Shown piece by piece: positions 23,048 through 35,700 of a DNA stretch of 64,000 bases. The notes beneath the pieces were generated by a model. It did not search any database. It saw only the letters and a program-made list of their open reading frames with translations, and had not been told where the DNA came from. The stretch spans positions 10,847,646 to 10,911,645 of the forward strand of contig NC_060118.1 of assembly GCF_021155765.1 (NCBI RefSeq), written 5' to 3'. A program made the position numbers and the translations under genes. Source of the DNA: Diprion similis. Its lineage: Eukaryota; Arthropoda; Insecta; Hymenoptera; Diprionidae. Within the stretch, counting starts at the first letter, position 1. Each line of letters begins with the position of its first letter.

Positions 23048-25958
23048 ATCTTCAAATACTGTTCATGTTTGGAGAAGGTATTTTTTCTTGCCTTTACCAA
23101 GTAAATTAATTCTGTTACTTACCTCGGGTCAAAAGTCACGTGACGTCAAATAAGTCTAAGAAACACACGTCATCGAATCAATGTATGAGAGGTCAGAAAT
23201 GTTATCATTTCGTAACATGAACAAAAATAAAAAAATTCAGTCGAGCTCTACAGCATAGGAATATAAAAGCATCAGTGAGATTGTTACAAAAATTCAGGCT
23301 CTGCTAAATCCATCGATGATTCTTCAGATTTCGATGTACTGGAACGTGATATTCTTAATGCTCGTAAAATTTAATTCGTAATTCAAAGTAATAAAAAATA
23401 TTCATTTTATTGGTAACTTGTAACTAGGCGAAAAAAGAAATAATAACACTCATCCAACTGAAATTTACATATTTACAATAAAAATATTTTCATTATAAAT
23501 TCCCTACCTGATGAGTATCGGATGTTTTTCTTTCTCCCTTTGATATTTTAAGTTAACAGCGAGCCGTCAGGAAAAATGTTCATTGATATTTCTGTACTCG
23601 GTATGTCAACCGCCTACCTTATCGGTCGGGTGAGGTTCGGGAGGGATCCAGAATAAGACCGATATTGTAGGAGGACTGCCGTGCCACTCACCGATATCTA
23701 TTCGAAAAGCTTCAATTATCCCCCACGTGCAATTGAATGGAAGAATGCATAATTTCGTCTGCGCTACCTGATCGAGTGTTTTCTTTTTTTTCAACCACCT
23801 GTGGTCACAATTTGAAGTTTTTTATTTCTCTTTTTATTTATAAATTTATTTGTGTCATTCGAGACGAGTTAAAATATGATAAAAGTATCTGCGTTAAGTA
23901 GAATTTTCAATGAGGAGTAAAAAATTACTAATTATCAATTCAATTTGTTATCTGGAAAGTGAAAAGTACAAACTACAATTGCTATTTTTAGCTAAAAAAT
24001 ATCAATTTCAAATATGTCATACGAATGTCATTATAATCGGTTTTCTTTCTGATTACGAATCATAAATGTATTCAAAATCGAGTTTTCTCCTCATCGCATA
24101 TCACGTCATTGATTATAGTTGAATAAACCTTACCGAAAAAATTAGAAATAAGTTCGATCGACTATTCGTAAATAAGTAAAAAGATCAAGTTTATTGTTTG
24201 TTTTTCAATTTTATGACTGTCAGAAATTCAACGAGTTACCAAATTGTAGAAAGGATTGTGAGCATAACTGTCTTCGGTCAATTTTATCACAAAAATAAAA
24301 TCACTCGAGCGTACAGTTTTGAATTTGTAATAAAAAATCTAGAATCTGAAACTGTAATTATTTCCAATGGTAACCCGGATTGTGGAAAATCGATCAAACC
24401 AATCGATGAGCAGAGTCGTAAAAAGTTATGTCCCTTTCCTAAATCATTGGATGCACGTACGTTGAAATAGACACTCGGTTCATATATCGTGCGATCTGAA
24501 TAAGCCAAATGAAGCTATCACAACATCTAATCTCAATTATAAAACATTTCTGTCTATACATTGCGCAACGAACGGGAGTAAACAACCGGTATCCAGTGTA
24601 TAAGTGTTCCTTCTACGTACCGATGTAATCTGCGGCAATTAAATCGCACGGTGATGACTCGAGTACTTCGTCAAGTAAAAGCGGGGAAAAAGTTGTGAGG
24701 AAAATGCGTAATCCTCGACCAACGTCGTCGCGCATTCCGAGCTACTGATCACGAGTTACGGATATTCGCATTCTCACACAGACACACTTCCGATCGTGAA
24801 ATTTCTCTTGTGTACCGTTTTTGAAAAGGATCTAAAAGTACGAGGGAAAAGTTGTCGGAAAATCAGGTTGAATTGATTACAAATTAAGTCGTATAGCGTA
24901 AAAAAAAAACCTCATTTTCTGCTGAATGAAGTGAAGGTTTCGAATTCATTGAATTTTTTGGTGCTAACTTGAGTATATTGAATTTCGAAACATGATTGAT
25001 GGCCGTTTTTTTTTTCATCACAGCTGAATTACAGAATTTTCACATTACGAGGATTACGAGGATTTCATGGGTTTTTGCTGGCTACGATTTTGGTCTTTTT
25101 TATATTCTGGGTTTTCCGTACTTCGACTTTGCACAAGTTCAAATTCTGTGAAATAGATTCTCACATTTTTGAAGCGCCGAACGAACGAGCGTAAGAATAT
25201 AAATATAATAAAAAATGGAAGCGCTACAATATCGATTTTTTTAAGAAGCGGTCATTTAATTTATACAATTTAAAAATGTAGAAAGTCAAAGTTCGTGGTT
25301 TTGGTCCTCTTATCAATCGGCTGTCCTAGTTTTTTACCCCGAGCCGAGCTAACCCCTTGATGCTACGATTCAATTCCAATCACTCCACATTTTCATCCCC
25401 AATCATTAACTTTTTGTATTTTTCTATTTCTAGAGAGAAAAAAAGAAGTCATTCTGATCACCCTTAAAATGAAAAGTTGATCTCCACGTTTTGAACCTTA
25501 GAGAATCACCTCCAATCATTTCAAGACATTTTCTTTGTCTGATTTCAGACAAATTTTAACGATTTTGGTATGAGCGCCGAGAGAAGTCGTCGCTTTCAGG
25601 TAGTTTTCAAAATGATAAAAAATCCTTACATTTCTATCTAACACGATATCCGAGGGCTGTGAAAGCGTTAATCACGAATCTGAATTTGTAGTTCGCAGTT
25701 CGAAACCGCTTGTTCAAATTTTTTAGCCCGAGGGTGAATTCCGAGCTGTTCTACGACCCACGAGCCAACTAGAGGACCGAAATGAATTGTACAATGTAAT
25801 AACACGTCTCGCGCTGTTCGCCCAGGGCAGCTTGGCCTTTCGGGGTGGGGGATGGAGACTTTCTCTGTGACATAATTTCACAGCTGGGGAACACGGCGAG
25901 GCTGTTCCAACGGAAGCTGGACCAACTCCAGCATCGGCAGTACCAAACTCTTCGCAGA
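23048..25958. other. Intergenic part of unit 2, lectin to CPAP1-B
   Basis: Counterpart of 14140-17051. It contains most of the differences between the two units. No gene supported. Confidence 0.5.
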
Positions 25959-28032
25959 ATGGCGAGGTGGTACGCGACTGGAGGGACCAAAACGATCGGC
26001 GTAGTCCTCGTCCTTGCAGCGATCCTCGATATCACGTCGGCCGGATTTCCAGAGGTGAGAACTTCCCGATTACTCATCAATTTCTTCTTCAATTCACCGC
26101 CGCACAGAGTCTTTACTATTTTCATTATCTTACAGTAACAAAAAAATAATTTCGCTCTGATTAGTTCTATTGTGAGAAAAGCAATTGACACAAACCTATG
26201 AATTCGCAGCACCGCGCCTTCGACGTTGGCTACAATGGCTACCAAAATTTCCAGCCAGTGGTGGGACACCATCGTCCAATAGTCGTCGAGGAGCCGCGCA
26301 AGAAGAGCGAGCAAGACTTCAGCAAGATTCCCGGAATTCCCGGTGTGGATTATCCCATTTTCCACAAAGTTCCTCCGACCAGTTTTTCCTGCGCCCACGT
26401 TCCATACGCACCTGGAATGTACGCTAATGTTGAAACAGGCTGCCAGGTAATGGAAAAAAAATTTTTAGTTTCAAAAGCTTCTTATTCAAGCTTAATTAGA
26501 TTTTTCCTCCGTTTATTTTGCTGCATTGGATTATGAATTCAGAATTTTTGAATCGGATATGGTGAAAAATTTTTTGGGAATATTTTTTCGAGCTGTGAAA
26601 GCTGCTTCAAAGCTTTTCTGGATTATTTTCCCATTCAGTTTCGCTGCTTTGTACCAAAAACTCGAAGATTTCAGATTCAAATACAATAAAACGTATTTCG
26701 AAAATCACTTAAGGGTGAAACTTTATTCAGATATTCAAGTTTTATTAAAGCTCCTTTTGATCATTTTCCTGTCTTACTTGAATTTCTCAGATATAAAATA
26801 CAACGATTTCAATTTCGCACAGAATCGAACATATTTAGGAACAAATTTTTGATGAAAACCCATTTCTCATGATTCAAGCTTTTTCAAGCTTTTTATCTTT
26901 CTTTGCCTCAGATTCAACAAGATTAACGACTTGAATTCAAAACCGCAATCTTGCACGTATCAAAGCTCGTAAATCAGATAACATTTCCTCCATTCAAAAA
27001 ACATTTCTACGTCCTCTGTCAAGCTCAAAATAATTACGCGCAGCCTTTTAAAATGGAATAATTTTCACCCAAATTCGAAGTGAAAGATATATTTCCAAGT
27101 AAAAATATTTCGAGCCTAATAAACCCGAATAAGTCCAATCATTTCCGATTCTTAGCGCCGGATCTCAAGACAGTGACAACGAAGAAGAGTTAGAAAATTT
27201 TTAATCACACCTTTGACGTGTCATCCTTATTTTCTACGTCGTGACCTTATTCACCTTATTTTGTCGTCCCTATGACGTGTCCTGATTCTGTAAGGATTAG
27301 CCTGATCGCTGTATGCAATCATTACCTTGGCCATTACTCTGCTGCCTCCCTAGGGCTGAGCTGTAATAGAAAATTGAGATGAGCAATATCTTGCTGCAAT
27401 CTTAATTAGAGCCGTAAAACGTGCCTCACAATCAGGCCAACGCGTGTAGGTAATCAAACATCGTCGGTGTGGAATACTGGACTAAACCAGTCGAGTGTTT
27501 GGAAATTATTTTAAATGAGAATTCAAAATCCGAACGTAAAAAAGTGCCGCAGTTTTTCGGTTGATTATCAGAAACGAAAATATGTAATTTTTTTTTTTTT
27601 CTCATCTCTTTTTAATAAAGTAAATTTGAAACGGTGAATATAATGAATAAAATACGTGAAACCTTGTTATTTATTTTTTTTATCCGGATTTCATTTCTGT
27701 AAACTGAATGCAAAGAATTTTCGTTTTCTCTACAATCGTCGTTGTTGTTGTTGTTGTTTCTTACTTCTACCGGAAATTTAATTATTAAAAAATTATCTAA
27801 TCCGCGAATACAATATAAATTGCACTCATCAGATATTCATCTGTCGTTTATCTCGCTTTGATGTAATTTTATGGTATTAAAATTTATCGAATTGTTTCGT
27901 GATTGCGATGAAATTACAACTAAGTATTAAGTATATAAGAGTTATTAAGAACAATCGTTACGGATTATGTAATCCGAGACAGTTGCAAATTTCGTATTTT
28001 TGCCAGTTAAATATCATCCTGCGTTAATTGAC

Positions 28033-28063
<31 letters not shown>

Positions 28064-29712
28064 GGGGCGAACTAAAAATCGACCAAAAAAATGAAAACAA
28101 AAAAGAATGAGAAGAAATTTTCAACATTTTCATTCGCACTTTTGGAATATTTGCATCGTACGAATACGAGATATATTTCTGGAAAGAGAAAAAAAAAATC
28201 ATTTCGTTTTATGTGCGCGCAGAAAAATGGGAGAGAAAATCAGAGAAACAAATATTCCAACAAGAAACGCGGATCAAGGCTGCAAGTCAGATCCGATCGC
28301 ATATCATATGGGATCGAATTTATGGAGTTTGTTCGTTTCGCGCTGATGCAGGTGTCTAAGAGATTGTAATATTGTATGATAATGAATGCCTTTCACGCGC
28401 GTTCCGAATTGCGAAGAGGCGGCTGATATTACAGGTGTCCTGATAAGTGATACCTCATACTGACTTCGATATTTCTTTCTCTCTCTCTCTCTCTTTCTTT
28501 CTTTCTCTCTCTCTCTCTCTCAGCGTTCAGATCCTGCTGCAGAATATAATACAACAATTGAACAATTTTTTTTTATCGCCCACCACACCAGGCATATCAC
28601 GTCTGTCACGACGGAAGAGAGGGACACCAGGGTGCCTCATTCCTCTGCACAAATGGAACCCTGTTCAACCAGCATGAATTTGCCTGCGATTGGTGGTACA
28701 ACGTGAATTGCGCCGACGCTCCTTCACTCTACAGGTAATATGATAAATTTATTGCGGATTATTAGAATTACTTTTATTTTATCAAATTTTTCAATATATG
28801 TATAATTAAAAAATTATTTGGTGGAAAAAAATTCAAGTAAAGATATGAAACTTTGAAGAAACTACAAAGTTTCGAATGTCCGGAAAGTCGACGCCTTCAA
28901 ATTTTCAACTTTACTTTCAAGTATCGGGTTAAAAAGATTCAGAGTTCAACCCCAGCCAAAAAATTTTTATGACAAAATAGAAAAGCTTCAACAATCCGTT
29001 GAATAAAACTTGCCTGAAACCGTTAAACAAGAAAAAAAAAAAAAAAAAAAAAAAACAATTCTTCAACTGTTTCAAAGGTATAATTTATTTTTTTTTATCA
29101 AATACATATATTTTATCTGTGCCAATTTTGAAATGATTTGATTTCACACCGCGAAGGAATAATCCTTCGACCGAAATATATCAGCATATCAAAAAACAGG
29201 TGAATAAATAAAACTGTTCCAAAGTAATATAATAAATAAGGTATGCAAAAAAAAGTTTTTGCGGTTTGGTGCAAATTCGCTTTTAATCATGTACTCATTG
29301 ATTGCACGACTTATTGTTACGGAGCAGGCTGTGAAACTGGACTCGATATATAGACGCGTGTAAAACGAGCTGTGAATGTAGTTTAAATGTGACTTTCTAT
29401 TTCGTTGGGATCAAAGCACGTATCTATCCGAGTTTTATATAGATTCGTTTCGTAACCTTGCAAAGTGAGCTGCAGCCCAGATTTTATATACGTAGGATAA
29501 TACACACATACGTGCCGCAAATTATATAATAAAACAATATATATATATATATATATATATACCGTCAGAAAAGTGTTACATGTTCATTCATCAATTATTC
29601 ATGAAATTTCAGCCTGAATTTGGATCCAACGAAGAATCCCTTCGTCCCGAAAAAGAAACCGGAAGAGGAGTTGCAATCACGTCAGGATAAGTTCAAGATC
29701 GCAATTTTTTAA
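25959..29712 (+). CDS. CPAP1-B copy 2: one-domain chitin-binding cuticle protein (complete)
   Basis: Exons 25959-26054, 26210-26446, 28592-28734 and 29613-29712 give 191 residues. A signal peptide of about 29 residues is followed by a short linker (IPGIPGVDYPIFHKVP), then one ChtBD2 domain with cysteines at 93, 110, 116, 130, 143 and 151 (TGCQAYHVCHDGREGHQG, SFLCTNGTLFNQ, CDWWYNVNC). The terminal exon adds a Lys/Pro/Glu-rich tail (NPFVPKKKPEEE) and ends QDKFKIAIF. This is the CPAP1 class, expected to bind chitin in the extracellular cuticle. The phase-2 junction (AG plus C makes Ser159) links exon 3 to the terminal exon, which lies outside the duplicated unit and exists once. AATAAA at 29746 is 34 bp after the stop. 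The three shared exons look identical to copy 1. Confidence 0.9.
26447..28591 (+). other. Intron 2 of CPAP1-B copy 2
   Basis: Counterpart of 17540-19688, differing mainly in homopolymer lengths and a few substitutions. It contains the TC repeat at 28474-28521. Confidence 0.75.
28855..28960. repeat. Short dispersed repeat, copy 1 (AAGTTTCGAATG-type)
   Basis: About 45 bp here (GAAAC..AAAGTTTCGAATG..TCCGGAAA..) aligns by eye with 39825-39880, with several mismatches. It may be a degenerate repeat family built on TTCCGAA or TTTCGAA words. Confidence 0.4.
29537..29561. repeat. (TA)n microsatellite
   Basis: About 12 AT units in the last intron of CPAP1-B copy 2. Confidence 0.9.
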
Positions 29713-29745
29713 ACATTTTAGTCAAATAGATTTAAAAAAATTGTT

Positions 29746-29751
29746 AATAAA
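29746..29751 (+). terminator. Poly(A) signal AATAAA of CPAP1-B copy 2
   Basis: A canonical hexamer 34 bp after the stop codon. Confidence 0.6.
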
Positions 29752-32700
29752 ATCAACTTTAAAAATATTGAAAAACCGTTTTGTATAACAACGCGTTTAT
29801 GATTGACAAATGGCTAGCAAACCGGACAAAGATTTTTCAAAACAAAATATCAATTACTGTGTTTTTTTTTTTTTTTTTGTTTTTTTTCTTTAACATGGGG
29901 TAAAAGGTTTTTTTTCTTGATACTAACCCTCGTTTCGTGTCGCGAAATAGTGCAAAAATCGTCCACATAAGTGATTTTCTTTTCTTCTTTCTCTCTTCTA
30001 TAAAGATACTGAACTTTTTGGCAATAATATATATTTGCACTTTCGAGTGAAACGAGATCGGCTTTTAAACTATTATTTATTCGCTTATTTTTATAAATTA
30101 TTAATATTACCATCGTATAAACCATTGCAATTATTCGCGAATTATTTATATGGCAACCCTGAAGATTTGTTTTTTAAAAATATGTAATTATAATAACTGT
30201 GTATTGATAAGTATCGATTGTGAGGCTATGTAATGCTATATATTATTGCACATATACATGAGCCATAACTTGTGAGTGTATAATTTTCTAACGTTGGCTG
30301 ATTTCAGCAAACTCGTGTGAAATCGGTGGACCGAATCTCTTTGCTCTCAAATTTCCACCACTCGTATATATCATATGTATATAAAACATATATAATACAT
30401 AATACAGAAAGTCACCGTTTTCACCGATATTCCTGAAATAGTCGAAACGTACATACGCGTATGGCAGTTATCATATTTTATATGTACAGATTTATTTCTA
30501 AATGTATACATATTTATATACATATATATATATATAGATTTACCCACGCTATATTTATTGTCACGATATTATTATATAGATAATATATAAAATTAGATAA
30601 GCATATTAATGTTATACTTTTGATAATTCGGATAATCGCGATAACTAAAATCCTTATCGTCAATATTATTCCAACTATTCATAATATGTTTGATCAGAAT
30701 ATTATGTATGAATAAAGAAAATTTATCCAGCAGAATGGAATGTTTATTAATAATTTAAATTTTAGTTTTCATATTATTCGGAAAATTTAATATCAAATCA
30801 AATACCTGACGAATTTATGCAACTAAATAAAAGGAAACAAATGAGGAAAAGAAAAAAAAACTATTTGCATAAAAACTAAACTTCGTTCACCGAATAATTT
30901 ATGAAATAAATATTATCTTACTGTTTTTTTTTTTCTTCCATTTCTCACTTTAACACAATCACTCGATTTAAGAGATATTATTTTTGAAAGACTAATATAT
31001 TTCACGAGTCTAATTAAGAGTAGGAAAAAAAAATTTTTTTTTCTCAACGTTCGTGAAATCTGTAATAATTTTTTTTAGATAAATGACAACTGTTGAAAAT
31101 TGCGTTTACTGCAATTAGAGAGTCACCGATAAAATCGGTTCGTTTACGACTAATTATCCCCCTGCCATCAGGCCGTGCATCAATTCCCAGGAATCGGGTA
31201 TACACTAATTGCGAAATTAACGTCTCTTGCAATTATACGTTCAGTTTTTACGACTAAAACAGAATAACTTCTAGGTATAAGTATATACAGTTATTATTCT
31301 AAATGTCAACCGATTAGTTAAGCGCATGTTTCAAATTTACATAAGCTTAGACAAATGAATGAATATATAATTTTTTTTAATACAACTCAATTTTAAATAC
31401 CTATTAAAATTCTTTGACGTTTTATAATAAAAAGAAACAAGCCTGATAGATAAATATTCGTATCCGATAAGAAAATTTGGCTGAAATAAACAGAGAGGAT
31501 TAATATTATCTAAACTCGTGTGATTAAGAATTTTCAACAACTGGGAATTGACCTGATTTTTTTAATTTATTTTATTTTTTTATTTCTTATCTTGTTAATT
31601 GAGATAAATTTTTTATGAAAAAGAAATGAAATAGAATTAAAAGTCAATGACATTCGAAAGAGGTCTGTTTGTGTCAAATATGGACCGAGAAAAAACAAAC
31701 ACAACAAAAACAATAATAACCATAATAATAGTGAGAGAAGATAATTATTTCGAAGATAAACGATATTTCACAGACATTTGCAAAACATATAATATATTAA
31801 CAAAATTTCTTCCCTCTGGATAATTATCTCTCCTAATTATCCAACGATGTAGAAGTAGATTTAGAACATAAGTAGAAGAAAAGAAAATTAAACAAAGAAG
31901 AGGGATGAAAAAAAAAGAAAAAAAAAAAAAAACCTCAACACTAAGTAAAAGAATGAAAATTCTCGCGGGCAATACAACGAGTTTGCGCAAATTCTTTACA
32001 TATCGTGTGTATAGTGGGTACCGGATTTTGCATAATAGACCATATGGTATGCAATAAATGCAATAAGCCAACTTGCTCTTTACGTCGAACAGTTTCTCAC
32101 ACCTGGCTAACACATTCGGCTTGCAGCAACAATGACGATTTGCAATTTTTCCAGGGGGGGGGGGGGGGGGGGAGAAAAACATTGCACGTTAATAATAATA
32201 ATAATAATAAGAGAGAGAGAGAAAAAAAACACGGCTTATTAGTTACATTTTTATGTAAAAGAATTTTCTTCTTTTTTTTTCTTCTCTATTTTTGTTCAAA
32301 ATTTAATGAAATTTTCTTTAAAGATGTTTGGCATCAATTTCCCTGGACGAGGTAAATTTATGCGAAATCCTGAACGTGCCTTTCGTTTAATTAAAAAACG
32401 ATTTCACGCGTGCAAACAAACTGTAATGCAATAAGTGCATAAAAAAATTTTAATCGCACACGAAGATTTCACGCGCAATAAAAATTCATCGGACAATCAT
32501 TGCCGGCTGTATTCGCAAGATCTTCGTACTGATTATTATTATTATTTTTTTTTTTTTATTTCACTTACTCTGTTATCTTTTAATTCATTACGAAAGTTAT
32601 TCGGTAACGAAGATTGATCGAGTAATCGGGATTGAAAATTTACTCGAAACGGTAAAAAACATAAAATGTATAAAAATGCAAGTGAAGAGAAATGAAAAAA

Positions 32701-35700
32701 AAAAAAAGAAAATATAAGTGAGAAATTTTACTTTTTTCACATCTTAGCTGTTGTTTTTTACCTTTACTTTTCTCTCTCATTCTCTCTCTCTCTCTCGCGT
32801 TCAACTTTTAATTTTATTCTACTTTAACCTCGTTTGTTACCTTTTACTACTTTTAGGGTATAAAATCCGCGGCCATTTAACAAGTCTCTTAGCTAATCCC
32901 GGATTACCAGCGTACCTTTGTTCACCCGTTGAACAAAAATGGGTGAACAACGTAAAAGAGAATAGGAAAGAGAATCGAGAGGGAACAAAAAAATTTGAAA
33001 AAAAAGAAGAAGAAAAATAAAACGAAAGAAAGAAAGAAAGAAAACGTTTCCTAAGCTTAGCGGAATAATACGGTTACAAATCCACCCGCCTACTCGTTAC
33101 GTTCAAGGCACTTTACCGACTTACTAATTGTTACTTGTTGTACGTTAGTTTGTTATGTTTGCGACACGTAATTACAAGCCGCTGTTGCTATACTCCGAGT
33201 TACAGAGAAGCCCGCCTGAATTCCCACCAATTATCCGTGCCTAAAAATCGTTTCTCAATTTTTCCCAAATCTTGTGTATAATCACAGGTTGCCACTTTTA
33301 CTACAATAAAAGTGTAAGTAAGTAAAAAGAATTTAAACCGTTTGCACAATTATTGTTTGAATTCTTTGAATTCTTATTTCTAACGATCTAACGATAATTC
33401 TTGATCCAATTTTTCGGAGACAAAGAAAATAAGGGAGAAAGAGAGGGAAAAAAAAAGTTTCGTTCATCTGCAGAAATAAATTTGCAGAATAAACAATGGA
33501 TAGACGAGGAAACTTTCATCGCAGATTATTCGCACGTATCGCGAGGTAAATTGCTTTTTTTTTTCTTTCTTTTTCTTTTTCTTTCTTTCTTTCTTTCTTG
33601 GGTTTTGTGATATATGCATAATTCTACCATCGCCTCGTTTACAATAATCCCGTATAAAGGAACAATGGTGAACGTGTCTTAGATCCGATGAGGATAACCG
33701 AACGAATCATGCCGATAAATAAACGGAGAAATTGCGAGTATGTATATTGTGTGTGAAAAAAAAAAAAAAGTGAATTTTCTTCGGATGAAAAACGATCATA
33801 TATATAGAAACGATGATAGTAAACTATGAAGTTTGGTAAGTAAAAAAAAATCCGAATACGCAGAAAATCGTTTAATTTTTCGCCTCATACTCATCGGCCG
33901 ATTTTATTTATATAATTTTTATAATAATTCTTGATACGCGCTGCGCTAAAGTTTTGCTTTTTTTCCTCCGCGCACTTTATAAAACTGTGGGATCGGAATT
34001 GTCAGCGATCACTATGAAGCGTTGTATTCTCCGCGAGAGCATAGAAGGTGAGCACAACGAGCCTTTGGTGAATGTACCACAGGATGAAGGTATAAGAATA
34101 TCTATAGTTATACTATAGATACCTATGATACTATTAAAGTCATAACGCGTTTCTAGAGGAGAGTACATTCAGCTGCACACTTGAGTCATACGACTTGTTA
34201 GAAAGCAGCTCGGTATTAAATCTATATATACATATATATATATATATATTACGAGGAACTATTTGAACATGAATTTATACTTTTATAATACATAAAGCGC
34301 AAACAATGGCCTCTTTGTAAATTGCACGATGGATAATGTGTGAAACCAAAAAAACGAAAAAAAAAAGAAATAAAAATCCAAAAAAAAAAAAAAAAAAAAA
34401 ACAAGAGCAAGGAATAAAAGAAAAAGATAATAATTACAGGTGAAAAAAATCACCTTTTCACCTGAAAGTCACGAGGTTTACGAAACGCACTGGTCGATTC
34501 GTTATTTCCGCGTTACGAAACTTTACGTTTCGGTAAGGAAAGAGAAAAAAAAAAAAAAAAAAAAAAAAACACCGGTCTTTACCACTATTCGAAGATGTCA
34601 GAATTTTTTATACAGTTATATAGATTTTTGTATTATTTTTCATTGATTTGTCTTCTCCAGTTTAAATTTCTCTTCAATTTTACATTCGCTAATTACACCT
34701 TCGTCATCGTCATAATCGCTAATTTTATTTATCGTAATCGGATCAAGGCTGTACAGTAGATTTTGCGTCGAGCTAAAGTTCCGGTTTAAAAGTGTAGAGA
34801 AAGAGAGTTTAAACAAAATGTTAATAAGAAGTAAGAAAAAAAAAAAAAAAAAAAAAAAAAAACAGCAGCGTGTATTTTAATCGGGAGAAAAAACGCGTTT
34901 TTATATTTTGGTAAAGAAAAAAGAAGAAACAAATTTTGTAGCCCGTATTCTTTTGTCGAAATACGTTGATAAAATGCTAATTTGAGAATATTTGAATAAT
35001 AAAAATAGATTCTGAAATAAAAATCATTGCAAATAAGTATCGATTGTTAATATGTCAAGATAAATAATTAACAATTAACTAATCATTATTCTTACGAAAA
35101 GAAGAAACAAAAACGAGAGTTATCCTGACAATAAGTCAAAAACTTTCATGCCCTAGTCTTATCACGGTTTATTTACATCTCAAAATGATCTATGATATTT
35201 CGTATGACTGTTAAAATATGGAAAAATATAATTTTAGAATATCTCAGACTCGAATTATCGAGTCGGCACTAATATTAGGCCACTTTTTTGTTCAGATTAG
35301 TGATCAGGGATCCCAAAAATCCTCGAGTAAAAAGTTTCGGTAGGAATAATCGAATTTTTGATAGTTTTTCCGATCTTACATCCGTCATATTCGATCCACC
35401 GTCTTGGATTAAAGAAACGATCAAATTCTAACTCCAGATTCGTGATCAGCGATCGCAAGAATTCAGGGCAAAATATTGATCTAGACAAAGAGAAGAAGAA
35501 AAAAAAAAAAAAAAAAAAAACAGATTTGCTGAAAAACTAGAGGACTAAAAAAAAAAAAAGAAATCGAATTGCGAAAAAACGGAGTCCTTTATTAGGGTGT
35601 GTACGGATAAAGTAGCGGTTGGTTTAAAACCGATTCACTTTCCCACGCCCGAACCAAACGTGCAATGCACTGCAGCCAAGGAGTTCCCTTTGCAAGTATG

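Larger units (their letters stand above)
19882..28782 (+). repeat. Tandem segmental duplication, unit 2 (8.9 kb)
   Basis: The second direct copy, joined to unit 1 with two unassigned bases (TA, 19880-19881) at the junction. Its left end (TAGAATTATT at 19882) matches 10971. Its right end (ATTTTAT ending 28782) matches 19879, after which unique sequence begins. There are no terminal inverted repeats or transposase, so it looks like a rearrangement, not a mobile element. Confidence 0.95.
28735..29612 (+). other. Intron 3 of CPAP1-B copy 2, containing the right duplication breakpoint
   Basis: The first 48 bp belong to unit 2 and the rest is single-copy. It contains a long A run near 29032-29055, a TA repeat at 29537-29561 and, near 28855-28960, a segment resembling 39825-39880. 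Confidence 0.75.
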
